A stretch of DNA of 64,000 nt from Desulfurellaceae bacterium bin18 (GTDB taxonomy: Bacteria; Desulfobacterota; Binatia; Bin18), in contig MPMI01000017.1 in NCBI GenBank assembly GCA_002238415.1, positions 44,957-108,956 of the forward strand, in the 5' to 3' direction. Below the pieces are notes generated by a model, which worked only from the letters and a program-made list of their open reading frames with translations, made no database searches and was not told the origin of the DNA. Below, one piece after another: positions 1-7,746 of the stretch. The first letter of the stretch is position 1; each line of letters opens with the position of its first letter. The translations under genes were made by a program, and so were the position numbers.

Positions 1-119
1 GAACCCCTTCAGGCGTTGGTGCCTATCGCGAGCCGCCTCGCTTTCTCAAGGCCGGCGATACGGTCCGGATTGAAGTGGAGGGGATTGGGGTTTTGGAGAA
101 CCCGGTCGTGGCCGGCTGA
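1..119 (+). CDS. Fumarylacetoacetate hydrolase family protein, C-terminal end (partial)
   Basis: Only the last 38 codons are present, read in the frame that begins at base 3 and ends in TGA at 117-119. The peptide starts [19 protein letters not shown] and ends [12 protein letters not shown]. This matches the conserved C-terminus of FAH-fold hydrolases and decarboxylases (TPSGVG, the 'K-GD-V--EIEGIG-L-N-V' pattern). Such enzymes cleave or decarboxylate ring-fission products in aromatic catabolism, which fits the catabolic genes later in the window. The exact substrate cannot be told from this fragment. Confidence 0.8.
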   Translation, partial: TPSGVGAYREPPRFLKAGDTVRIEVEGIGVLENPVVAG

Positions 120-122
120 AAA

Positions 123-178
123 GCGTCTCTTGAGCCTATAGGGTCCTAGGGTCTGTTGGGTCAAGACTCAAGAGACGC
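123..178. terminator. 12-bp perfect inverted repeat downstream of the FAH gene
   Basis: Arms GCGTCTCTTGAG (123-134) and CTCAAGAGACGC (167-178) are exactly complementary around a 32-base loop. The element begins three bases after the FAH stop codon. A further partial copy of the right arm (CAAGAGACTCAAC, near 185-197) follows before the permease gene. There is no T-run, so it may be a transcription pause, a factor-dependent end or an operator rather than a classical terminator. Confidence 0.45.
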
Positions 179-215
179 AACAATCCAAGAGACTCAACCA
201 CGAAAGAAGTGAACG

Positions 216-1967
216 ATGGCGGACCAGCCGGCAGACACCCACCAGGATATTCGCTACGAGCCCGATGAGCGTCCTCCGCTCGCGCTCACCATCGGGCTTG
301 GGTTCCAGTATGCCGTCCTCGTCGTTGCCGGTGTCGTGCTGACGCCGGTCATGATGATTAAAATTGCGGGCGGCAGTGAAGCCTATCTGTCATGGGCGGT
401 GTTCGCCGCGCTCGTGGTCAGCGGAGTCACCTCGGTGATGCAGGCCGTCCGTGTCGGGCACGTTGGCGCGGGCTATCTTCTCCTCATGGGCAGTTCGGGC
501 GCCTTCATCGCCGTCTGCGTGTCAGCGCTGGAGCAGGGTGGGCCGGGACTGATGGCGAGCCTGATCGTCATTGCCGCTCTTTTCCAGTTCGTGCTTGCGA
601 CCAAGTTGTCATGGTTCCGGCGAATCTTCACGCCAACGGTGGCCGGCACCGTACTGATGCTGATTCCGGTGACCATCGGACCGCTCGTCCTGGGTAAGCT
701 GACCGATGTGCCGGAGGGTGTGTCTTCCGCGGCTGCGCCCGTGACCGCTGGTGTGACTCTGGTGATCTCGGTTGCGATGTCGCTCACCAACTCTGGCGCG
801 TGGCGGCTCTGGGCTCCGATCATCGGGATAGGCGCGGGCAGCGCGATTGGTGGTCTGGTTTTCGGCATCTACGACACTACGCGTATCCTTGAGGCCGACT
901 GGGTCGGCTTACCCGCCATCGCGTGGCCAGGATTCGACCTCAGCTTCGGTCCGGCCTTCTGGGCTCTTTTGCCGGCGTTTGTGCTGGTGACGCTCATTGG
1001 CGCGCTCGATACGATCGGCGACAGCATTGCGATCCAACGGGCCTCGTGGCGCAGGCCGCGTGCCATCGACTTCCGCGCGATTCAGGGCGCGCTCACCGCC
1101 GACGGCCTGGGCAATCTGCTCTCCGGTTTCGCCGGCACGGTGCCCAACACGACGTACGCGGCGAGTATTTCGGTCGCCGAAATTACCAGAGTGGCGGCCC
1201 GTTTTGTCGGCGTGTGTGTGGGTGTCATCTTTGTTGTGCTGGCCTTCCTGCCAAAGTGTGTGGCCGCTGTGGTAGCCATACCGAGTCAGGTGGTGGCGGC
1301 CTACTTCATGTTGATGATGGCCATCTTCTTTGTCATGGGCATGCGCATCCTCTTTCAGGAGGGTCTCGACTATCGGAAGGGCATCATAGTGGGCCTCGCG
1401 TTCTGGATCGGGAGCGCGTTTCAGCTTGGCTGGATCTTCCCGGAATATTTTCAGGGGCCGTGGAGCAAATTGCTCGGGAACGGGATGACCGTCGGCGGCT
1501 TTACGGTGATATTCCTGACACTGTTCGTGGACCTGACGGGGCCGCGTCGCCAACGCCTCAAGACCGCTTTGAGTGTCGATGCCTATCCGCAGATTGACGC
1601 CTTCCTGTCCGGGTTCGCCGCCCACCGGGGCTGGAACGAAGAGATGATTGATCGACTCCGCGCAGTCGGTGAGGAGACGCTCCTCACCCTCATCCAGCAG
1701 AAAGAGCGAGGGACGGCACACGATGGGCGCCGCCTACTGCTGACCGCGCACGGTGATAGCACGGCGGCCGACCTGGAGTTCATCGCCGCCGCCGACGAGG
1801 CGAATATTGAGGATCAGATAGCCCTGCTCAGCCAACAGGCAGCCGATACGCCGGTCGAGAAAGAGCTCTCCCTCCGGCTGTTGCGACATTACGCCTCGTC
1901 TGTGCGCCATCAGCAATTTCATGACACTGACGTGGTCACGGTCCGTGTGGAGTCGGCGGTCTCTTGA
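216..1967 (+). CDS. NCS2-type nucleobase (xanthine/uracil) permease with extra C-terminal cytosolic domain, copy 1
   Basis: Of the 583 residues, about 25-445 form a polytopic membrane domain of the xanthine/uracil permease (NCS2/SLC23) family. Family-like features include the FTPTVAGTVLMLIP segment and the GALDTIGDSIAIQ and GLAGTVPNTTYA-type stretches. It probably imports a purine, pyrimidine or related ring compound with a cation. After about residue 450 comes a soluble stretch of about 130 residues with an EET helix and a conserved ending (SVRHQQFHDTDVVTVRV). That ending resembles the fold pattern of anti-sigma/GHKL ATPase domains but lacks the N-box Asn. Two paralogues follow at 2106 and 5841. 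The start follows AAGAAG with normal spacing. Confidence 0.85.
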   Translation: MADQPADTHQDIRYEPDERPPLALTIGLGFQYAVLVVAGVVLTPVMMIKIAGGSEAYLSWAVFAALVVSGVTSVMQAVRVGHVGAGYLLLMGSSGAFIAVCVSALEQGGPGLMASLIVIAALFQFVLATKLSWFRRIFTPTVAGTVLMLIPVTIGPLVLGKLTDVPEGVSSAAAPVTAGVTLVISVAMSLTNSGAWRLWAPIIGIGAGSAIGGLVFGIYDTTRILEADWVGLPAIAWPGFDLSFGPAFWALLPAFVLVTLIGALDTIGDSIAIQRASWRRPRAIDFRAIQGALTADGLGNLLSGFAGTVPNTTYAASISVAEITRVAARFVGVCVGVIFVVLAFLPKCVAAVVAIPSQVVAAYFMLMMAIFFVMGMRILFQEGLDYRKGIIVGLAFWIGSAFQLGWIFPEYFQGPWSKLLGNGMTVGGFTVIFLTLFVDLTGPRRQRLKTALSVDAYPQIDAFLSGFAAHRGWNEEMIDRLRAVGEETLLTLIQQKERGTAHDGRRLLLTAHGDSTAADLEFIAAADEANIEDQIALLSQQAADTPVEKELSLRLLRHYASSVRHQQFHDTDVVTVRVESAVS

Positions 1968-2075
1968 GGGGCCGGCCCGCTCGACGCGGGGCTCCTTTCA
2001 CTGCGTCTTCCTGACGCTACGCCACGTCCCTGCTATAGTCATGGGGTACCCCCAACTGACACGCCTGTAGACCCT
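1905..2075. repeat. 171-bp direct repeat, left copy (3' end of permease 1 plus murJ-type promoter)
   Basis: This stretch matches 3792-3962 with only six differences in 171 bases, while the permease genes further upstream differ much more. It covers the last 21 codons of the permease, the intergenic promoter, and a copy of the first ten codons of murJ in which the GTG start has become GTA (2046-2048). It is the scar of a tandem duplication or of a later gene-conversion tract. Confidence 0.85.
2011..2039 (+). promoter_or_regulatory. Sigma70-type promoter upstream of permease 2
   Basis: CTGACG (2011-2016), a 17-base spacer and TATAGT (2034-2039) give a good housekeeping-type promoter. The same element stands before murJ at 3898-3926. 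Here the predicted transcript would start near 2046, inside the decayed murJ start, and carry a leader of about 60 bases to the permease 2 start codon at 2106. Confidence 0.6.
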
Positions 2076-2105
2076 GTCCTTACACAACCACAAGGGAAGT
2101 GAACG

Positions 2106-3854
2106 ATGGCAGATCGGCCCACAGACACTCACCAGGACATTCGCTACGAACCTGATGAGCGCCCCCCGCTCGCGCTCACCCTTGGGCTGGGGCTTCAGTA
2201 TGCCGTGATTGCTATGGCAAGCGTCATGGTGACGCCCGCCATAATGATCCAATTAGCGAAAGGCAGCGAGGCGTACCTGTCCTGGGCGGTCTTCTCGGCG
2301 CTGATTATCAGCGGAGCCACCACGCTCATTCAAGTGATCCGGTTTGGGCGCTTTGGCTCAGGCTATATTCTGCTTATGGGGAGCACGAACGTCTTCCTTC
2401 CCGTCTGCGTCTCTGCACTGGCGCAGGGGGGGCCGGGTCTGTTGGCGAGTTTGATCATCATTTCCTCCTTCTTCCAGTTCATCATGGCCGGGAAGTTGTC
2501 GCTCCTGCGGCAGATATTCACGCCCACAGTAGCCGGTACCGCGATGCTCCTGATTCCCGTCATGATTGGGCCGCTTATTATGAAGAAGTTGGTGGACGTA
2601 CCAGAGTGGGCTTCTCCTGTGGCCGCACCGGCAACGGCGGCCGCAACCGTCCTCGCGATGATCGTTGTGGCGATTCGCGGCTCTGGAATGTTGCGATTGT
2701 GGGCGCCCATCATCGGCTTAGGAGCCGGCAGTATCACGGGGGCCTTTTTCGGCATCTACGACACCGCTCGTATTCCTGAAGCAGGCTGGATTGGGACGCC
2801 CTCTGTGGTATGGCCCGGACTCGATCTGAGCTTTGGTCCGCACTTCTGGGCACTGCTACCGGCGTTCGTGATGGTAACCTTTGTGGGGGCGCTCGATACG
2901 ATTGGGGATACTATCGCAATGCAACAGGCCTCGTGGCGCCGACCGCGGGCCGTGGACTTTCGCGCGATTCAAGGCTCGCTCAATGCCGACGGTCTGGGCA
3001 ATCTGCTCTCTGGGCTGGCTGGCACGGTACCGAATACGACCTATGCGGCAAGTATCGCGATTGCCGAAATCACCAGAGTGGCATCACGGGCGGTTGGCGT
3101 CTGCGTGGGAGGACTGTTTCTGGTAATGGCCTTCCTACCCAAACTGATCGCGGTGGTGTTGGCCATACCGAGTCCGGTCATGGCATCCTACCTCATTGTG
3201 ATCGTGTCCGTTCTCTTTGTGATGGGTATTCGAGTTCTTGTCCAGGACGGACTCGACTATCAAAAGGGGGTGATTGTCGGATTCTCGTTCTGGACCGGCA
3301 TTGCCATGCAATTTGGCTGGATATTCCCTGATTATCTCCACGGAACGCTGGGGGCATTGTTAGAGAACGGGGTAACGACCGGCTGCGGCATGGTGATCGT
3401 CCTGACTTTATTCCTTCGTCTGACGGGCTCACGACCGCAACGTTTCAAGACTGCCGTCCATATAGAGGCGCTCCCGCAGATGGATGCTTTCTTATCCGAG
3501 TTCGCAGCCCGCAAGCGCTGTGGCCCGGAATGGACAGCGCAACTCCGGGCGGTGGGGGAGGAAGCACTGCTGACGTTCATTCAACAGAAAGACGAGGGAA
3601 AAGCAGGGGAAGAGCGCCAAATGCTCCTCATTGCCCGAAAGAATGGCAGGGCAATCGATTTGGAGTTTATTGTGTCTGCCAACAAGGCCAACTTAGAGGA
3701 TCAAATGGCAGTCCTCAGTGAACAGGCGGCTGAGAGCCCCAATGAAGATGAGCTTTCCTTGCGCCTGCTCCAACACCACGCTACGTCCGTACGCCATCAG
3801 CAATTCCACGACACTGACGTGGTCACGGTCCGTGTGGAGTCGGCGGTCTCTTGA
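2106..3854 (+). CDS. NCS2-type nucleobase permease with extra C-terminal domain, copy 2
   Basis: A paralogue of the gene at 216 (582 residues), with nearly the same first 30 residues (DTHQDIRYEPDERPPLAL) and an identical C-terminal end. The membrane core carries the same family segments (FTPTVAGTAMLLIP, GALDTIGDTIAMQ, GLAGTVPNTTYAASI). The added cytosolic domain from about residue 450 has GEEALLTF in its first helix and the conserved VRHQQFHDTD ending. It lies 138 bases after copy 1, separated by the duplicated promoter. The start ATG follows GGGAAG. Substrate differences from copy 1 cannot be judged from sequence. Confidence 0.85.
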   Translation: MADRPTDTHQDIRYEPDERPPLALTLGLGLQYAVIAMASVMVTPAIMIQLAKGSEAYLSWAVFSALIISGATTLIQVIRFGRFGSGYILLMGSTNVFLPVCVSALAQGGPGLLASLIIISSFFQFIMAGKLSLLRQIFTPTVAGTAMLLIPVMIGPLIMKKLVDVPEWASPVAAPATAAATVLAMIVVAIRGSGMLRLWAPIIGLGAGSITGAFFGIYDTARIPEAGWIGTPSVVWPGLDLSFGPHFWALLPAFVMVTFVGALDTIGDTIAMQQASWRRPRAVDFRAIQGSLNADGLGNLLSGLAGTVPNTTYAASIAIAEITRVASRAVGVCVGGLFLVMAFLPKLIAVVLAIPSPVMASYLIVIVSVLFVMGIRVLVQDGLDYQKGVIVGFSFWTGIAMQFGWIFPDYLHGTLGALLENGVTTGCGMVIVLTLFLRLTGSRPQRFKTAVHIEALPQMDAFLSEFAARKRCGPEWTAQLRAVGEEALLTFIQQKDEGKAGEERQMLLIARKNGRAIDLEFIVSANKANLEDQMAVLSEQAAESPNEDELSLRLLQHHATSVRHQQFHDTDVVTVRVESAVS

Positions 3855-3962
3855 GGGGCCGGCCCGCTTGACGCGGGGCTCCTTTCACCGCGTCTTCCTG
3901 ACGCTACGCCACGTCCCTGCTATAGTCATGAGGTGCCCCCAACTGACACGCCTGTAGACCCT
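3792..3962. repeat. 171-bp direct repeat, right copy (3' end of permease 2, promoter, first codons of murJ)
   Basis: Right-hand partner of 1905-2075 at an offset of 1887 bases. This copy retains the working GTG start codon of murJ at 3933, so it is probably the ancestral arrangement. The match ends ten codons into murJ, after which the two loci diverge completely. Confidence 0.85.
3898..3926 (+). promoter_or_regulatory. Sigma70-type promoter placed for a leaderless murJ mRNA
   Basis: CTGACG (3898-3903), a 17-base spacer and TATAGT (3921-3926). The usual initiation point 6-7 bases after the -10 box falls on the GTG start codon at 3933. No Shine-Dalgarno sequence fits between the -10 box and the start, so the sequence predicts a leaderless transcript. 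Confidence 0.55.
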
Positions 3963-5534
3963 TCCCAACAGACTCCTGACTCTTTGCGGTCCCGGATCGC
4001 TCGGAAGGGCAGCCCCATTATCATTGCGACGCTGCTGAGCCGGCCGCTGGGTTTTATCCGGGAAGCCGTTCAGGCCGCGCTGTTTGGGGCGTCTCGCCTG
4101 ACGGATGCCTTTCTGGTTGCGTATAACGTCCCGGAAATGATGCAGACCCTTTTCTTCAGTGGGGTGCTGAGCAATTTTTTCGTGCCGGTCATCACCCGCT
4201 ATCGCGACAAGAAAGATGAGCTGAGTACGATTTTCAGCCTCGCTCTGAATGGGGCTCTCCTGTTGGCCGTGCTGCTGGCCGGCGGGTGTTATGTCTTCGC
4301 CTCCGGCCTTATGACCGCCGCCGCGCCCGGTTTGGCCGGGGACGATCACGAGCTGGCGGTTTTTCTGTTTCGGTTCATGCTGCCCATGCTGGTTCTGCAC
4401 TGCCTGCTGGCCGTAATGAAGGGTACGCTTAACAGCCTCGACCACTATGCTATGCCGGAATACGCGGGGGTGTTTTTCAATCTGGTCATGATTCTGTGCG
4501 CCCTGGCCCTCGCGCCTAGCTATGGTATTACCAGCCTGGCGGTCGGCGTTGTCGCCGGTAGTGGTCTCCAAGTGCTTGTTCAGTTCCCCAGCCTGAGACG
4601 GTGCGGTATCCGCTATCGACTGACTCTGGCGTTCTCTCACCCGGCCCTGCGAGAAATGGGTGGCCTTGCGCTCGGCGCATTTATTGCCACCGCAGTTGTG
4701 CCGATTAACGCCTTTGTGGCGCGGGCGCTGGCATCAACCCTGGCAGAAGGCAGTATCTCCGCGCTGGCGTATGCCTTTCGGGTGTTTCTGTTGCCCGTCA
4801 GTCTGGTCGCGGTGCCAGTCTATACTGTGCTGCTGACGGAACTCTCAAGCGCCCACAACGAGGGACAGCTTGCGACCTTCAAAAAACAGGCCGAGGCCGG
4901 GCTCTCTCTGCTCTTCGCCCTTGCCCTGCCGGCAACGGCGATCCTGATTGCCCTGGCGCTGCCCATCACCCGCCTGCTGTACGAACGCGGTCAATTTACC
5001 CCGGAAGACGCAGTCATGACCAGCCAGGCCCTGATGGCCTACGGGACTGGCATCCTGGCCTATGGGACCAGTCAAGTGATGGTGCGCCTCTTTAACGCGA
5101 CAAAAGACACCCGAACGCCCGCCTGGATTGGCGTCGGCTCGATTGGGCTGCACGCGGCCGGCTGTTGGCTGCTGATGCAGGTATGGAGCCACTGGGGTAT
5201 TGCCCTGGTGACCTCGCTGGTGTCCTACCTGAATACGCTTGTCCTGTACGTTATTTTTCGGCGACGACACGGTCCGCTGGATGAAAGGACACTCCTTCAA
5301 AGTCTTGGGGCTCATGTCTTGTTAGCTATGGTTTTGGGCGGTTGCCTGTTTTTTTTCAGCCAGCCTCTGGCCGCTGCCCCCGGCTCGCTCATGACCGGTG
5401 AGCGTCTCCTCCGTTTGGCTGGCATCCTGGTCGCCGGTGGAGGTGTCTATCTCGTGCTTGGTCTGCTCTTCAAAGTCGAAGAGGTCCATACGGGAGTACG
5501 TGTACTCAAGCGGGTGGCGAGGGGACTGAAATAA
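3933..5534 (+). CDS. murJ: Lipid II flippase MurJ (MviN family)
   Basis: This 533-residue polytopic protein belongs to the MVF/MOP superfamily, which moves the peptidoglycan precursor lipid II across the inner membrane. Visible family features are the N-terminal RPLGFIREAVQAALFGAS segment, LTDAFLVAYNVPEM, FFSGVLSNFFVPVI, and the Arg/Pro-rich helices around 'GQFTPEDAVMTSQAL'. The GTG start lies directly at the predicted transcription start and no ribosome-binding site is present. The first ten codons are shared with a decayed copy upstream of permease 2. MurJ is a housekeeping function with no obvious link to the flanking permeases. Confidence 0.93.
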   Translation: MPPTDTPVDPSQQTPDSLRSRIARKGSPIIIATLLSRPLGFIREAVQAALFGASRLTDAFLVAYNVPEMMQTLFFSGVLSNFFVPVITRYRDKKDELSTIFSLALNGALLLAVLLAGGCYVFASGLMTAAAPGLAGDDHELAVFLFRFMLPMLVLHCLLAVMKGTLNSLDHYAMPEYAGVFFNLVMILCALALAPSYGITSLAVGVVAGSGLQVLVQFPSLRRCGIRYRLTLAFSHPALREMGGLALGAFIATAVVPINAFVARALASTLAEGSISALAYAFRVFLLPVSLVAVPVYTVLLTELSSAHNEGQLATFKKQAEAGLSLLFALALPATAILIALALPITRLLYERGQFTPEDAVMTSQALMAYGTGILAYGTSQVMVRLFNATKDTRTPAWIGVGSIGLHAAGCWLLMQVWSHWGIALVTSLVSYLNTLVLYVIFRRRHGPLDERTLLQSLGAHVLLAMVLGGCLFFFSQPLAAAPGSLMTGERLLRLAGILVAGGGVYLVLGLLFKVEEVHTGVRVLKRVARGLK

Positions 5535-5840
5535 AATCGGAACGAAAAGTTACTGTACGCTTTGTACATCTTCGATGTAGGGGCAGGGGAGATGCTCCGC
5601 GCTGAACTGACGCCGTAGGGCCGTGGGCACGGCAAAGGACGAGCCGCGGATAGACCAGAACGATTGACTCGGATACTCGCTCCGGGTTGGAGAATAACCG
5701 GAAATGCACGTAATCGGAATGTCCGGGCATTGGTCGTTGTTGACGTCATAGCCGATGGGTTTGCCCGGTGCGTGGGAAATCAGCCGAATGATGTGCGGAG
5801 AGCATTATCGGCCGTCCATATGGGACATGAGGAGTGCGTG
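5535..5840. other. 306-bp intergenic region between murJ and permease 3
   Basis: No convincing gene is seen here. The permease 3 frame stays open back to 5664, but those extra residues have no counterpart in the two paralogues. A small inverted repeat, TGTAC (5554-5558) and GTACA (5564-5568) around a 5-base loop, lies just after murJ and could be an operator half-site pair. A GAGGAG ribosome-binding site near 5828-5833 belongs to permease 3. Confidence 0.5.
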
Positions 5841-7607
5841 ATGGGTGTTGACGATTCCGGCCAGCTTGCGAGCGTACGCTACCAGCCCGACGAAAAACCG
5901 CTGCCAGCGATCGCGTTCGGTCTCGGTCTACAGTTCGCCATTCTCATCATTGCCAGAATAGTCGTGATCCCCATGGTTGTGGTACGGGCCGGCGGTGGGA
6001 CCGAAGCCTATCTGTCCTGGGCCCTGTTCGCCGCAGTCTCGATCTGTGGCCTGACCACGATACTCCAAGCGTTCCGGTTTGGCCGTATTGGTGCGGGCTA
6101 TGTCGCCGTGATGGGCACCTCCCTGGCTGTCGTGGCGGTGAGCATCACGGCGGTGGCCGAGGGCGGCCCGGCGTTGCTCGCGACCCTGGTGGTCGTCGCG
6201 TCGCTGGTCCCGCTGGCGCTCTCCGCCCGGCTCTCGCTGTTTCGGCGGCTCCTGACCCCGACCGTTTCGGGGACGGTCATCATGCTGATCCCGGCCACAT
6301 TGATGCCAACGGTCTTCGGCCTCCTGGAGGATGTGCCGGTGGGAACCTCGACTCTGGCCGCTCCGTTGAGTGCCCTCGTGACCGTGTTGATCATTGTCGG
6401 CATCGCGCTCAGGACAACAGGAGGGCTGCGTCTCTGGGCACCGGTGATCGGTGTAGCCCTCGGCTCTTTGGCGGCGGGGTGGGTCGGTCTCTTCAACGTG
6501 GACGGCATAGCCGAGGCTGCGTGGGTCGGCCTTCCGGCGGGCGAATGGCCCGGCTTGGCTCTTGATTTCGGACCAATTTTTTGGGCGCTTCTGCCCGCAT
6601 TCGTACTCGTGGCTCTGATCGAAAGCGTCCAGACGATCAGCAATGCCGTCGCCGTGCAGCGTGTCTCCTGGCGGCAGCTCCGGGCGGTGGATTTTCGGGC
6701 GGTACAGGGCGCGGTGACGGCAGCCGGAATCGGCAACCTGCTGTCTGGCTTGGCCGGAACGGTGCCGAACACGCTGCTATCGACCGGCGTGGCGGTGGTC
6801 GAACTCACCGGGGCGGCGGCCCGCCGCATCGGGGTTGCCGTTGGGATCGTATTCGTCGCCGTGGCATTCCTTCCCAAGGCGCTCGCCGTGGTCCTGGCGA
6901 TACCGGGTCCGGTCGTCGCGGCCTATCTCGCCGTCTTACAGGCGACGCTCTTCGTGGTCGGCATGAAGGTCATCGTTCAGGACGGAATCGACTATCGCAA
7001 GGGGCTGGTTGTGGGCCTGTCGTTCTGGGTCGGTGTCGGCTTTCAGAATGGCGCGATATTCCCCGAGTTTGCTCAGGCATTCGCCGGAGGCCTGCTGCGG
7101 AATGGAGTCACGGCCGGCGGTCTCATGGCCATCCTGATGACGTTCTTCATGGAGATGACAAAACCGCGCCGTGGCCGGATGGAGACACGGTTCGATCTCT
7201 CAGCTCTGCCAAAGATCAGGGAGTTTCTCGTTGCGTTCGCGTCCCGTGGTGGCTGGGATGGGACGATGGCCGAGCGCCTTGAGGCTGTCGGCGAGGAAAC
7301 GTTACTGACGCTGCTCGGGCAAGACGAGGCCGGCGAGGAGAAAGAGCAGCGACGGCTCCTCTTGATGGCGCGCAAGGAGGGGGATAGGGCGGTACTCGAG
7401 TTCGTTGCCGCGACCGGCGAGGACAACCTCCAGGATCGGATCGCGCTGCTTGGCGATCAGATGGGCGAAATTCCGATCGAGCGGGACGTTTCACTTCGGC
7501 TGTTGCGACACCTCGCGTCTTCGGTTCGCCACGAGCAATACCATGACACCGATATCGTGACTGTCCGTGTGGATGCCCCGGAGAAAATTCCCGGCGGACA
7601 TGCCTAA
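5841..7607 (+). CDS. NCS2-type nucleobase permease with extra C-terminal domain, copy 3
   Basis: The third paralogue has 588 residues from the ATG at 5841. I chose this start because alignment to copies 1 and 2 begins at SVRYQPDEKPLPAIAFGLG and a GAGGAG ribosome-binding site sits just upstream. The membrane core is typical for the family (LTPTVSGTVIMLIP, ESVQTISNAVAVQ, GLAGTVPNTLLSTG). The usual GALDTIGD is replaced by IESVQTISN here, which may alter substrate choice. The C-terminal domain again has GEETLLTLL and ends SVRHEQYHDTDIVTVRV, so the fusion is kept under selection despite clear divergence. Confidence 0.85.
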   Translation: MGVDDSGQLASVRYQPDEKPLPAIAFGLGLQFAILIIARIVVIPMVVVRAGGGTEAYLSWALFAAVSICGLTTILQAFRFGRIGAGYVAVMGTSLAVVAVSITAVAEGGPALLATLVVVASLVPLALSARLSLFRRLLTPTVSGTVIMLIPATLMPTVFGLLEDVPVGTSTLAAPLSALVTVLIIVGIALRTTGGLRLWAPVIGVALGSLAAGWVGLFNVDGIAEAAWVGLPAGEWPGLALDFGPIFWALLPAFVLVALIESVQTISNAVAVQRVSWRQLRAVDFRAVQGAVTAAGIGNLLSGLAGTVPNTLLSTGVAVVELTGAAARRIGVAVGIVFVAVAFLPKALAVVLAIPGPVVAAYLAVLQATLFVVGMKVIVQDGIDYRKGLVVGLSFWVGVGFQNGAIFPEFAQAFAGGLLRNGVTAGGLMAILMTFFMEMTKPRRGRMETRFDLSALPKIREFLVAFASRGGWDGTMAERLEAVGEETLLTLLGQDEAGEEKEQRRLLLMARKEGDRAVLEFVAATGEDNLQDRIALLGDQMGEIPIERDVSLRLLRHLASSVRHEQYHDTDIVTVRVDAPEKIPGGHA

Positions 7608-7746
7608 AGCGGCCATGAGTAGGCGTGGGGTGGTGCGCCCCCCTCTCCTGTACCGAGTTGGAATGCACGTATAGCTGTAAAGTTATAGTCTATCGTGAGA
7701 CGTGTGCATTCCAGGGGCGGATGGGCGTAGCGTGGTCCGATCCAAG

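Noticed and set aside
909..1721. Long minus-strand open frame opposite permease 1
   Set aside because: It is a shadow of the permease codons on the other strand; its product has no domain pattern and is rich in His and Arg as expected from antisense of membrane codons.
5664..5840. Longer N-terminus for permease 3 starting at 5664
   Set aside because: The extra 59 residues have no match in the two paralogues, and a strong GAGGAG site fits the ATG at 5841.
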